Source: Bacteroidales bacterium (GTDB taxonomy: Bacteria > Bacteroidota > Bacteroidia > Bacteroidales > VadinHA17). From it: a DNA stretch of 29,965 nt. The notes beneath the pieces were generated by a model. The model searched no databases. It was not told the DNA's origin and saw only the letters and a list, made by a program, of their open reading frames with translations. Below are positions 17,791 to 24,905 of this stretch, in pieces (the first letter of the stretch is position 1; every line of letters begins with the position of its first letter). Both the position numbers and the translations under genes were made by a program. Location: NCBI GenBank assembly GCA_029935275.1, contig JAOZKQ010000001.1:1-29965 (forward strand). Reading direction: 5' to 3'.

Positions 17791-17836
17791 CTTTGTCTTC
17801 GAGTAGCCGCTGCGGCGAAGCAAGGCAGAGCGACAG
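17791..17836. repeat. GC-rich palindromic element
   Basis: CTTCG (17797-17801) pairs with CGAAG (17816-17820), enclosing GCCG (17806-17809) and CGGC (17813-17816) around a CTG loop. The outer bases CTTTG and CAAGG extend the symmetry imperfectly. It is an island of high G+C in AT-rich DNA, 18 bp beyond the siaC terminator. It may be a second dispersed repeat or part of the neighbouring one. Confidence 0.5.
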
Positions 17837-17853
17837 TTAATTAAAGTATAAGC

Positions 17854-17885
17854 AAAAAAAATAGGCTACCCAATATAGATAGCCT
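17854..17885 (-). terminator. Intrinsic terminator of the siaB-siaC transcript
   Basis: Read on the minus strand, AGGCTATC (17885-17878), a seven-base loop, and GGTAGCCT (17870-17863) form an eight-pair stem with one G-U pair. A TA and then eight Ts (17861-17854) follow directly. It lies 25 bp after the siaC stop codon. This is the clearest Rho-independent terminator in the window. Confidence 0.85.
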
Positions 17886-17910
17886 GTACTTTTATTACAA
17901 ATATCAATTA

Positions 17911-18291
17911 TTATTCAGCGACTTCAATCATCTTAAAAGGAACCCGGATAATCGATTCATAATCCTCACCAGCTTCCAGCATATCCTCATCATCCTCTTC
18001 GTAATGCCAATTAATAACTACCTCAGCATCTCCTTTATTAATGTCTTCAAGTTTTTTAAACACATCAAGAATACATTTTGAGGAACTGGTATTAAAATAT
18101 TCCAGTTGAATATTAACGGTCGTTTTTTCGGCAGGTAATTTCTTATATTCTTCCAGCCAATCAACCAAAGGTTTATAAAATTCAACTGAATTTTCCGGAA
18201 TAGATCTTCCATTAATTTCTATCAAACCATTTTCCGCATTAAGATTAACCGTTGGTGTTTTTGATGTTCCTTCTATATCTATAGATTGCAT
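17911..18291 (-). CDS. SiaC-like regulatory phosphoprotein (DUF1987)
   Basis: This 126-residue protein matches the SiaC/DUF1987 family. It begins with the family-typical segment TPTVNLNAENGLIEINGRSIPEN and contains WLEEYKKLPAEKTTVNIQLEYFNTSSSK. The T68 in FNTSSSK sits where Pseudomonas aeruginosa SiaC is phosphorylated by SiaB. In that organism, unphosphorylated SiaC activates the diguanylate cyclase SiaD and SiaA is the phosphatase. Here the gene follows the SiaB-like kinase after 13 bp, so the kinase/substrate pairing is probably kept, but no SiaA or SiaD is in the window. The acidic stretch HYEEDDEDMLEAGEDYES near the C-terminus is common in the family. The output target is unknown. Confidence 0.9.
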   Translation of the reverse strand: MQSIDIEGTSKTPTVNLNAENGLIEINGRSIPENSVEFYKPLVDWLEEYKKLPAEKTTVNIQLEYFNTSSSKCILDVFKKLEDINKGDAEVVINWHYEEDDEDMLEAGEDYESIIRVPFKMIEVAE

Positions 18292-18304
18292 AAAATATAA
18301 TGTT

Positions 18305-18871
18305 TTAACGATTTATATTGAGATCTGAAACCAGCACATTTAGAATGAAAAAGAAATATTTATTATCGAAACTCTTAAATTCATACTCGAGAATATTACC
18401 TGTTTTCCTTGCAATATCAACTAATCCAAGTCCACCGCCCCCCTTTTCAGATATTTTATTATTAACCAGAATATCCTTATACAAACCTTTAAGCTCTTCA
18501 TTTGAGAGTGTGTTAATTTTTTCAATTTTTGATTTGAGGGGTTTGATCTTATCCGCTGTTACAAAATTCCCAGTGGAAATCTTATAATTATTATCATTTT
18601 TTGTAACTAACAGAATACCAAATCTTGGATCTAACTGGTCCGCAAAGTCTAAAGGAATTTCATCAATATGATGGTAAAGGTTTTGTAAACTTTCAACCAG
18701 TACATTATATACTTTTTTACGAATTTTTGAATGCTCATTGAAATCCATAAGCTTTGATTCAAGAGCATCAAGCACATCATTAATAAGCTCAGGGGTAATA
18801 CTACCCTTATAGGCAAGTAAAACATCACCTTCATTTAATTCAGTATATAAATCTTGTACTGTAAAGCTCAT
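18305..18871 (-). CDS. SiaB-like protein kinase (HATPase fold)
   Basis: This 188-residue protein matches the SiaB family kinases, relatives of RsbW-type anti-sigma kinases with a GHKL ATP-binding fold. The N-box-like helix is LVESLQNLYHH (E60, N64). The ATP-lid glycine motif is EKGGGGLGLVDIARKTG (GGGGLGL at 144-150). In P. aeruginosa SiaB phosphorylates SiaC on a threonine; the gene order and spacing here (siaC 13 bp downstream) support the same reaction. It is predicted to be cytoplasmic. Start is ATG at 18869-18871, preceded by a good promoter match. The two genes end at a shared terminator. Confidence 0.88.
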   Translation of the reverse strand: MSFTVQDLYTELNEGDVLLAYKGSITPELINDVLDALESKLMDFNEHSKIRKKVYNVLVESLQNLYHHIDEIPLDFADQLDPRFGILLVTKNDNNYKISTGNFVTADKIKPLKSKIEKINTLSNEELKGLYKDILVNNKISEKGGGGLGLVDIARKTGNILEYEFKSFDNKYFFFILNVLVSDLNINR

Positions 18872-18914
18872 TTCTGGCTTTAATATTTAAAATCAATAAA
18901 AAAATGAAAAATAT

Positions 18915-18952
18915 TATCCAACAAATATAAAAATAAAATAAAACTATTCAAC
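18915..18952 (-). promoter_or_regulatory. Promoter of siaB-siaC
   Basis: On the minus strand GTTG (18952-18949) is followed after exactly 19 bp by TATATTTG (18929-18922). This fits the Bacteroidota TTTG-N19-TAnnTTTG pattern with one change in the -33 box. Transcription would start near 18915, about 44 nt before the ATG. Confidence 0.55.
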
Positions 18953-19043
18953 TGGTAATCATTGTATTTTTCCTGAAATAATTTAATAATTAGCACACTG
19001 GATTTTCTCAATAAGCCCAGGCTTCCGATTATATACGCAAAAT

Positions 19044-20234
19044 TCAAAGTTTTGTTCCAGTTTTAGATGTTTTTTTCGAGCCCTGATAAAGTTCAAATTT
19101 CCTGAACTGACATTTAATATCTGCATTATACAAAGTGTGATTTTCAGAATGGTGTAAACCAACCCTTTTCATGGAACCCGGGTTCCCACTCAATATCCAT
19201 GCTACATAACCAGAAAAGTTCCTTTTCAAAATATCTCCGGTCATTGAATATAGCTCATTAATATCCTCAGGTTTAATACGTTCACCATATGGAGGGTTCA
19301 TTATCATAAGGCCCTCTGAAAAAGGTTTATTCAAATTCTCCAGACTTTTTACTTTTAATTTAATCTTATCCATAAGCCGGGCATTAAATACATTCATTCG
19401 GGCTACGCGAATCTGTTTTCCCGAGTTATCAAACCCAACTATTTCCTTTACTTCAAATGGGACTAATCTTCTTTCAGTAGAAACCTTCGTAAAAATATCC
19501 TGATCATAATCTGCCCAATTCTGGAAAGAATATTTACGGCCAAAAGATCCGGGAGGAATTGCATAAGCCATCATAGCAGCTTCAATAAGCAAGGTACCTG
19601 ACCCGCACATTGGATCAATAAAAGGAGCACTCCCATTCCATCCGGTTAAGCTGATCATGCCAGCGGCCAGCACTTCATTTAGTGAAGCATCGCCATGTCC
19701 AATACGGTAACCTCTTTTATGCAATGAATCTCCAGAACTATCAAGGGAAACATTACAAGTCTTATTTAAAATATGGATATTTATTACAATATCAGGATTC
19801 TTTGTATTCACTGAAGGCCTGATACCATGATCTTTCCGGAACCGGTCAACAATTGCATCTTTTGCTTTCAGAGCAATATAATGTGAATGTTTAAAAAAAT
19901 CGGAATGAACAACAGAATTTACAGAAAAGGTCTGATTTACACGAAATACTTCATCCCAGCGAAAATCCAAAATTTGTTTGTATAACTCATCCTCATTATC
20001 TGCTCTAAAATCGAATAAAGGTTTAAGCACTCTCACTGCAGTACGTGCATGGTAATTTACTCTGTACAACACATCTTTTCCTCCGGTAAACCTCACCATC
20101 CTGTTTTCCTTTGCCAGCACTTTCCCTCCAAAACCTTCAATTTCACGACTTAAAATATCTTCAAGACCAAATAAAGTTTTTGCCAGCATCACAAATGACC
20201 CACTTGTTGAATTTCTCTCTTTTTCTGTCATCAT
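19044..20234 (-). CDS. THUMP-domain class I RNA methyltransferase (RlmL N-terminal type)
   Basis: This 396-residue SAM-dependent methyltransferase is related to the N-terminal half of E. coli RlmL, which makes N2-methylguanosine at 23S rRNA G2445. The N-terminal ferredoxin-like and THUMP region covers about 15-165. The methyltransferase domain has the SAM-binding motif DPMCGSGT (207-214), VGFDNSGKQIRVARMN, and the catalytic NPPYGER (313-319), where NPPY marks N-methylation of a base. The C-terminus is basic. Two ATGs start the frame (20234 and 20231). It lacks the RlmK half found in E. coli. The exact rRNA position is inferred from the family. Confidence 0.9.
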   Translation of the reverse strand: MMTEKERNSTSGSFVMLAKTLFGLEDILSREIEGFGGKVLAKENRMVRFTGGKDVLYRVNYHARTAVRVLKPLFDFRADNEDELYKQILDFRWDEVFRVNQTFSVNSVVHSDFFKHSHYIALKAKDAIVDRFRKDHGIRPSVNTKNPDIVINIHILNKTCNVSLDSSGDSLHKRGYRIGHGDASLNEVLAAGMISLTGWNGSAPFIDPMCGSGTLLIEAAMMAYAIPPGSFGRKYSFQNWADYDQDIFTKVSTERRLVPFEVKEIVGFDNSGKQIRVARMNVFNARLMDKIKLKVKSLENLNKPFSEGLMIMNPPYGERIKPEDINELYSMTGDILKRNFSGYVAWILSGNPGSMKRVGLHHSENHTLYNADIKCQFRKFELYQGSKKTSKTGTKL

Positions 20235-20252
20235 TTTATTTACTTAATGTGT

Positions 20253-20381
20253 GTCCATAAAGTCGGTAGTTTGAACTAGAAAGTTCAAATTTAAGGCGTG
20301 AGATAAATCTAAACCGCAGAATACTAGTGTATTTGAGGATTTAGATTTTGAGCAACAACGCAGAAGTTGGACTTTATAGAC
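20253..20381. repeat. 129-bp structured inverted-repeat element
   Basis: The ends are imperfect inverted repeats: GTCCATAAAGTC (20253-20264) and GACTTTATAGAC (20370-20381), 11 of 12 matching. Inside are TTTGAACT (20270-20277) with AGTTCAAA (20282-20289), and a second hairpin with AAATCTAAA (20305-20313) and TTTAGATTT (20340-20348) closing on ATAC-TAGT-GTAT (20321-20332). The folded shape would be a stem with side hairpins. It nearly fills the gap between the NR kinase stop and the methyltransferase start. A minus-strand TAAATTTG at 20293-20286 inside it could serve as the -7 element of the methyltransferase gene. Confidence 0.7.
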
Positions 20382-20386
20382 AAACT

Positions 20387-20950
20387 CTACTTAGCTTGTA
20401 AATCAAAATTCATCCTAATCCCTTCCATAGCACTTTCGAACCTCTCTTCCCCTGAACCTCTTACAATATAGTAAGAAAAACCATTTTTCTCCAATTCCTC
20501 TTTGTATTTCTCAAAAAGAAAGAATCTTCGCTCACCCCCATTCTCCCGAACAGGATCTTCTACCCAGGGCAAATCAGGATAACAAAGCAAATACAAATCC
20601 ATGAATGGTTCTTCAACTTCATCTTCCAGCCATTTGGGACAGTTATTATACACCAAATCAAACCAAAGCTTAGTAACAATCAGATCTGTATCAAAGAAAA
20701 TACATTGATCAGTTTTCAGTTTCATCTCAGCCCTTTTACTTAACTGTTTCCTGGCAATGGCTACCACATCCTCAAAAATATAGGGTCTGCCCAGGCCCTC
20801 TACGTATGTACGTGCGAACTCCTCTACATACAACCCATCAAAATAATCAGATAGCTGCATGGCAATCACAGTCTTACCTACAGACTCCGGCCCAGTAACA
20901 ACCACCCTTGGCTTCCGGCCGGATGTAACTATTTCATTTCTTTCTTCCAT
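20387..20950 (-). CDS. NadR-type nicotinamide riboside kinase / AAA_28 ATPase
   Basis: This 187-residue P-loop protein resembles the C-terminal ribosylnicotinamide kinase domain of NadR. The Walker A is GPESVGKT (20-27, K26). YVEEFARTYVEGLGRPY follows, the substrate-binding signature of this family, then FDTDLIVTKLWFD as the Walker B-like region. It would phosphorylate nicotinamide riboside to nicotinamide mononucleotide, an NAD precursor. Its start overlaps the 3' end of pnuC by 22 bp, so translation is probably coupled. Transport followed by phosphorylation would trap the vitamin in the cell. The NadR adenylyltransferase and DNA-binding domains are absent. Confidence 0.88.
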   Translation of the reverse strand: MEERNEIVTSGRKPRVVVTGPESVGKTVIAMQLSDYFDGLYVEEFARTYVEGLGRPYIFEDVVAIARKQLSKRAEMKLKTDQCIFFDTDLIVTKLWFDLVYNNCPKWLEDEVEEPFMDLYLLCYPDLPWVEDPVRENGGERRFFLFEKYKEELEKNGFSYYIVRGSGEERFESAMEGIRMNFDLQAK

Positions 20951-21555
20951 TCGTAATATCCATAAATCGCGAGTAAAGCATATACCAAAAACAATCCGGA
21001 TGTGAGATATAAACCCTTATATATATACAATCCCATAGAGACAAGGTCAACAACAATCCAGACAAGCCAATGTTCAATGATCTTTCTTGTCAGCATCCAG
21101 GTTGCCACAATACTGGCGGCCGTAGTAAATGCATCTAAATATAATAAATCAGAAGGGGGGATTTCAAGCAAACCTGGTAAAATATTCAGGACCCACACCA
21201 AAATCCAATATACAACAAATGTGATTAAAAAAAGGGTCAGTGCCAATTTACGACTTAACAATGAAATTTTTAAGTGCTTGCCATTTTGTTTTTTGCTGCC
21301 CGAAAGCCAGAAATACCAGCCATAAAAACTTATTAACAAGTAATATACCTGAAGGCCCATGTCGGCATAAAGCCGACCATTAAAAAAAACATAGATATAA
21401 AATGCAGAAGTCAGAATGCCAAAAGGCCACAACCAAATATTTTGACGAATACTAAAATAAAGGTAAATTAAAGCAGTAATTACCCCCATACCCTCCATAA
21501 TTACATCAGGGTTTTTATGGAACCAATGAAACAGCTCACTGATCAAAACCAGCAT
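20929..21555 (-). CDS. pnuC: PnuC-type nicotinamide riboside transporter
   Basis: This 208-residue inner-membrane protein of the PnuC/SWEET-like family has about seven hydrophobic helices. Family motifs include IRQNIWLWPFGILTSAFY in the second helix, SFYGWYFW, WLVWIVVDLVSMGLYIYKG and a final AIYGYYEWKK. PnuC carries nicotinamide riboside by facilitated diffusion, and an intracellular kinase drives net uptake. The overlapping NadR-type kinase gene points to nicotinamide riboside rather than thiamine, the other common PnuC-family substrate, and I see no TPP riboswitch upstream. It starts 15 bp after the S41 peptidase stop, so it probably shares that transcript. Confidence 0.92.
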   Translation of the reverse strand: MLVLISELFHWFHKNPDVIMEGMGVITALIYLYFSIRQNIWLWPFGILTSAFYIYVFFNGRLYADMGLQVYYLLISFYGWYFWLSGSKKQNGKHLKISLLSRKLALTLFLITFVVYWILVWVLNILPGLLEIPPSDLLYLDAFTTAASIVATWMLTRKIIEHWLVWIVVDLVSMGLYIYKGLYLTSGLFLVYALLAIYGYYEWKKEMK

Positions 21556-21570
21556 AATTTAAAGAAACAA

Positions 21571-23154
21571 TTATTTTAGTTTACTATCATAAAGGCCCTT
21601 TGTTTGCAAAACCTGCACGGCTTTTTCAAAGCCATCATCCTTTTCATTGATAATCTCATAGTACTCACTAACTCTCCAGGTATCTCTTGCAATTAAAGCT
21701 TTAACAATCATACGTAAATGATCTGATGAGTCCTCAACATCTTCAGGTTTGGACTTTACACCCTCCTCTGAAGCCATGGAATTCAAGGTATTTAACATAT
21801 CGTCCTCAACATGAAAATCCTTCCTGAATTTCTCAAAAGTATCATATTCATTCTTCAGTTGGTCCCGATGTTCATCGAGATAATCAAGGACATAACTTGT
21901 TAGAACACCTGAACGAACGAGATTATTTGAATAAATGAAATTAGCCGTTGTATCAATGGGTACAAAAATATCCGGCATAATACCTCCTCCTCCATATACC
22001 GGCCGGTGCTTCTTTCTGGTATAAAATTTCAATGAATCGGGAAAATGAATGCTATCGGCAGACACAAACTCTCCATGCTTATATCGTTCAATCATATCAC
22101 TCATGTAATTATCCACACCATTCTCATAAGATTTCTGGATCAAACGACCACTTGGAGTATAGTACCTGGCAATAGTAAGCCTGATCATAGAACCATCAGG
22201 AAGGAAAAATGGTTTTTGGACCAATCCTTTCCCAAAAGACCTGCGTCCTATAACCAAGCCCCTGTCCCAGTCCTGAATGGCACCGGTCACAATTTCACTG
22301 GCTGATGCAGAACCTTCGTCAATCAGTATTACCACACGTTCCTTTTTCAAACTCCCCTTCGAGGAAGAGGAATAATCCTGCCTGGGCAAATGTGTTCCCT
22401 GAATATATACAACAAGCTTTCCTTTTTCAAGAAATTCATCAGCCATATGAATAGCGGCATCCAGCATTCCACCTCCATTTCCTCTCAGATCAAGAATTAG
22501 ATCTTTCATTCCCTCTTCATTCAATTCACTCAGAGCCTTATGAAACTCATCCATTGTAGTAGCTGAGAACCTGTTAAAACGAATATATCCGATTTTTTCA
22601 TCAACCATATAGTTTGCATCCAGACTAAAAATGGGTATCTTATCACGTATAATGGTAAAATCCAACAAATTTTTATTCCCTTTCCTCAGTACAGAAACCT
22701 TAACCTTAGTTCCCTTCTTACCCAACAACCTGTCTCTTACACCTGTTGTACCTATTTCTATGCCTGCTACATTTTCATCATCAATTCGTACAATTCTGTC
22801 GCCCGCGCGTAAACCGACCCTTTCCGAGGGGCCTCCTGAAATGGGAGAAATAACAAGGATGGTGTCGTATAGCATATTAAACTGTATTCCAATTCCCTCA
22901 AAATTTCCAACAAGGGGTTCATTCATTTCCTTTACCTCATCTTCACTAATATAAACTGAATGTGGATCAAGATCTTTCAAAATCGTGACAATTGCATCTT
23001 CCACGAGCTTGTCCTGTTTTACTGAATCAACATAATAGGCATCAACAAGTTTAAGTACCCTGTCCAGCTTAATAGACCCTTCAGGCATATACTGAGCTTT
23101 GACAATAGGCATAAACATTGTAAAAGCAAGAATGAATACACGTAATTTAATCAT
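21571..23154 (-). CDS. S41-family C-terminal processing peptidase (CtpA-like)
   Basis: This is a 527-residue secreted peptidase. A signal peptide (about 1-20, ending IVKAQ) is followed by a short helical cap. A PDZ domain (about 83-160) has PSERVGLRAGDRIVRID. The S41 catalytic core has LDLRGNGGGMLDAA, and the Ser-Lys dyad is S284 in SASASEI and K309 in FGKG, with the standard spacing of 25. A C-terminal extension of about 130 helical residues ends the protein. CtpA/Prc enzymes trim C-termini of envelope proteins; the substrate here is unknown. It heads a run with pnuC and the NR kinase, though a functional link to NAD salvage is not obvious. Confidence 0.94.
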   Translation of the reverse strand: MIKLRVFILAFTMFMPIVKAQYMPEGSIKLDRVLKLVDAYYVDSVKQDKLVEDAIVTILKDLDPHSVYISEDEVKEMNEPLVGNFEGIGIQFNMLYDTILVISPISGGPSERVGLRAGDRIVRIDDENVAGIEIGTTGVRDRLLGKKGTKVKVSVLRKGNKNLLDFTIIRDKIPIFSLDANYMVDEKIGYIRFNRFSATTMDEFHKALSELNEEGMKDLILDLRGNGGGMLDAAIHMADEFLEKGKLVVYIQGTHLPRQDYSSSSKGSLKKERVVILIDEGSASASEIVTGAIQDWDRGLVIGRRSFGKGLVQKPFFLPDGSMIRLTIARYYTPSGRLIQKSYENGVDNYMSDMIERYKHGEFVSADSIHFPDSLKFYTRKKHRPVYGGGGIMPDIFVPIDTTANFIYSNNLVRSGVLTSYVLDYLDEHRDQLKNEYDTFEKFRKDFHVEDDMLNTLNSMASEEGVKSKPEDVEDSSDHLRMIVKALIARDTWRVSEYYEIINEKDDGFEKAVQVLQTKGLYDSKLK

Positions 23155-23186
23155 AAACTTTATCTAAATTATTTTCTAAAATTCTT

Positions 23187-23194
23187 CAAAGATA
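23187..23194 (-). promoter_or_regulatory. Putative -7 element upstream of the S41 peptidase
   Basis: The minus strand reads TATCTTTG, an exact TAnnTTTG match. The leader would be about 25-30 nt before the ATG at 23154. No matching -33 box is seen at 19-20 bp, so confidence is limited. It would drive S41, pnuC and the NR kinase. Confidence 0.4.
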
Positions 23195-23267
23195 AGAAAT
23201 ATCGTATTTAAATATTTTTTGATACCATAATAAAGTTACTCCCTATAACTTAACAGGAGAAAAGCAA

Positions 23268-24797
23268 CTATTCCCATTCTATGGTAGCCGGTGGTTTGGA
23301 ACTAATATCATATACCACCCGATTAATTCCTTTCACTTTATTTATAATATTATTGGAAACAGCGGCAAGAAATTCAAATGGAAGATGAGACCAGTCAGCG
23401 GTCATGCCATCAGTTGATGAAACCGCCCTGAGTACCACTGCCCTCTCATAAGTTCTTTCATCTCCCATTACACCAACAGATTGTATTGGTAACAGAATCA
23501 CAGCGGCTTGCCATACTTTATCATAAAGGCCTTCATCTTTCAATGCTTGAATAAAAATCTCATCAGCTTCCTGCAAAATGGTGATTTTCTCTTGCGTAAT
23601 ATCACCTAAAATTCTTATTGCCAAACCAGGACCGGGAAAAGGGTGTCTGCCAATAAGATCATTACTCATATTCATGGCTTTCCCTACTCTTCTTACCTCG
23701 TCCTTAAAAAGCAAATTTAGTGGTTCCACTACCTTAAGTTTCATAAAATCAGGTAAACCTCCAACATTATGGTGAGATTTGATGGTAGCTGAAGGTCCGT
23801 TGACTGAAATTGATTCAATCACATCAGGGTAAATAGTCCCCTGAGCCAACCACTTAACTCCCTCAATCTTATGTGACTCCTCATCAAAAACTTCTATAAA
23901 CACTCTTCCTATTATCTTTCTTTTTGTCTCAGGGTCAGACTCACCAACCAAAGCATCCAGGAAGCGGTCCTTTGCATCTACACCAATCACATTTATTCCC
24001 AAGCTTCTATAGGTTTCAAGTACCTGCTCAAACTCACCCTTCCTTAAAAGGCCATTATCAACAAAGATAGAGGTAAGATTATCACCAATAGCCTTTGTTA
24101 AAAGCATTGCTGCTACCGATGAATCCACTCCACCTGATAAGCCTAAAATTACTTTATCGGACCCTATTTTTTCTTTCAACTCAACAACCTTGCTCTCCAC
24201 AAAGGAATCAGGGGTCCAGTTCTGGCTGCAAGCACAAATATCTTTAACAAAATTCTTTAAGATATCCTTCCCTTGTTCAGTATGATAAACCTCCGGATGA
24301 AATTGAATCCCAAAAGTATTCTCATTATCTATCTTAAATGCTCCAACTTCAACATCAGCAGTGCTAGCTATAATTTGAAAATTTTCAGGTAAACGGGCAA
24401 TGGTATCCCCATGAGACATCCAAACCTGTGAATCAAGACTAATTCCTTTAAATAACGAACTTTGTTCGTTAACAAATTTCAACCTTGCCCTTCCATATTC
24501 TCTGGTTTTTGATGGCAACACTTCTCCCCCATAATGCTGAGCTAAATGCTGGGCACCGTAACAAACCCCCAATAAAGGCTGAATACCTTTTATCCCTTTC
24601 AGCTTGGGAACAGGAGCTCCTTCATCCCTGACAGAAAACGGACTACCAGACAAAATTACTCCTTTCACACTCTCGTCAAGCTCTGGAATATGATTAAAAG
24701 GATGAATTTCACAATATACATTCAACTCCCTGACACGTCTGGCAATTAACTGAGTATATTGAGAACCAAAATCAATTATTAAAATTTTTTCTTTCAC
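23268..24797 (-). CDS. guaA: GMP synthase (glutamine-hydrolysing)
   Basis: This is a full-length GuaA of 509 residues that converts XMP, ATP and glutamine to GMP. The class I amidotransferase domain has its nucleophile at C79 in GVCYGAQH and H167/E169 in FHPEV. The ATP-pyrophosphatase domain has the PP-loop SGGVDSS (221-227). The dimerisation domain ends with the XMP-binding KPPATIEWE. The start codon is GTG (24795-24797), giving [16 protein letters not shown], the expected N-terminus, and no ATG lies just upstream. It stands as a single gene with its own promoter, 108 bp after the C1B peptidase gene. Confidence 0.98.
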   Translation of the reverse strand: MKEKILIIDFGSQYTQLIARRVRELNVYCEIHPFNHIPELDESVKGVILSGSPFSVRDEGAPVPKLKGIKGIQPLLGVCYGAQHLAQHYGGEVLPSKTREYGRARLKFVNEQSSLFKGISLDSQVWMSHGDTIARLPENFQIIASTADVEVGAFKIDNENTFGIQFHPEVYHTEQGKDILKNFVKDICACSQNWTPDSFVESKVVELKEKIGSDKVILGLSGGVDSSVAAMLLTKAIGDNLTSIFVDNGLLRKGEFEQVLETYRSLGINVIGVDAKDRFLDALVGESDPETKRKIIGRVFIEVFDEESHKIEGVKWLAQGTIYPDVIESISVNGPSATIKSHHNVGGLPDFMKLKVVEPLNLLFKDEVRRVGKAMNMSNDLIGRHPFPGPGLAIRILGDITQEKITILQEADEIFIQALKDEGLYDKVWQAAVILLPIQSVGVMGDERTYERAVVLRAVSSTDGMTADWSHLPFEFLAAVSNNIINKVKGINRVVYDISSKPPATIEWE

Positions 24798-24812
24798 AAA
24801 ATTATTTATTAA

Positions 24813-24850
24813 GTTCCGGCAAAAATAAGGATTTTATGCTTTGTAGCAAA
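24813..24850 (-). promoter_or_regulatory. Promoter of guaA
   Basis: On the minus strand TTTG (24850-24847), then exactly 19 bp, then TATTTTTG (24827-24820): a full match to the Bacteroidota TTTG-N19-TAnnTTTG promoter. Transcription would start near 24813, only about 16 nt before the GTG start. Confidence 0.7.
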
Positions 24851-24905
24851 GAGATAAATAGCAGACATATATTAAAATACAGGAATAACAAAAGACCCGG
24901 ATTAA

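Larger units (their letters stand above)
17415..17910. other. 496-bp convergent intergenic region holding palindromic repeats and a terminator
   Basis: This is the gap between the 3' ends of the ABC transporter and siaC genes. It contains a cluster of three small hairpins (17651-17735), a GC-rich palindrome (17791-17836) and the siaC terminator (17854-17885), each listed separately. Bases 17415-17650 are plain AT-rich sequence. A 35-codon plus-strand frame from 17601 runs through the first repeat and is not convincing as a gene. Confidence 0.6.
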
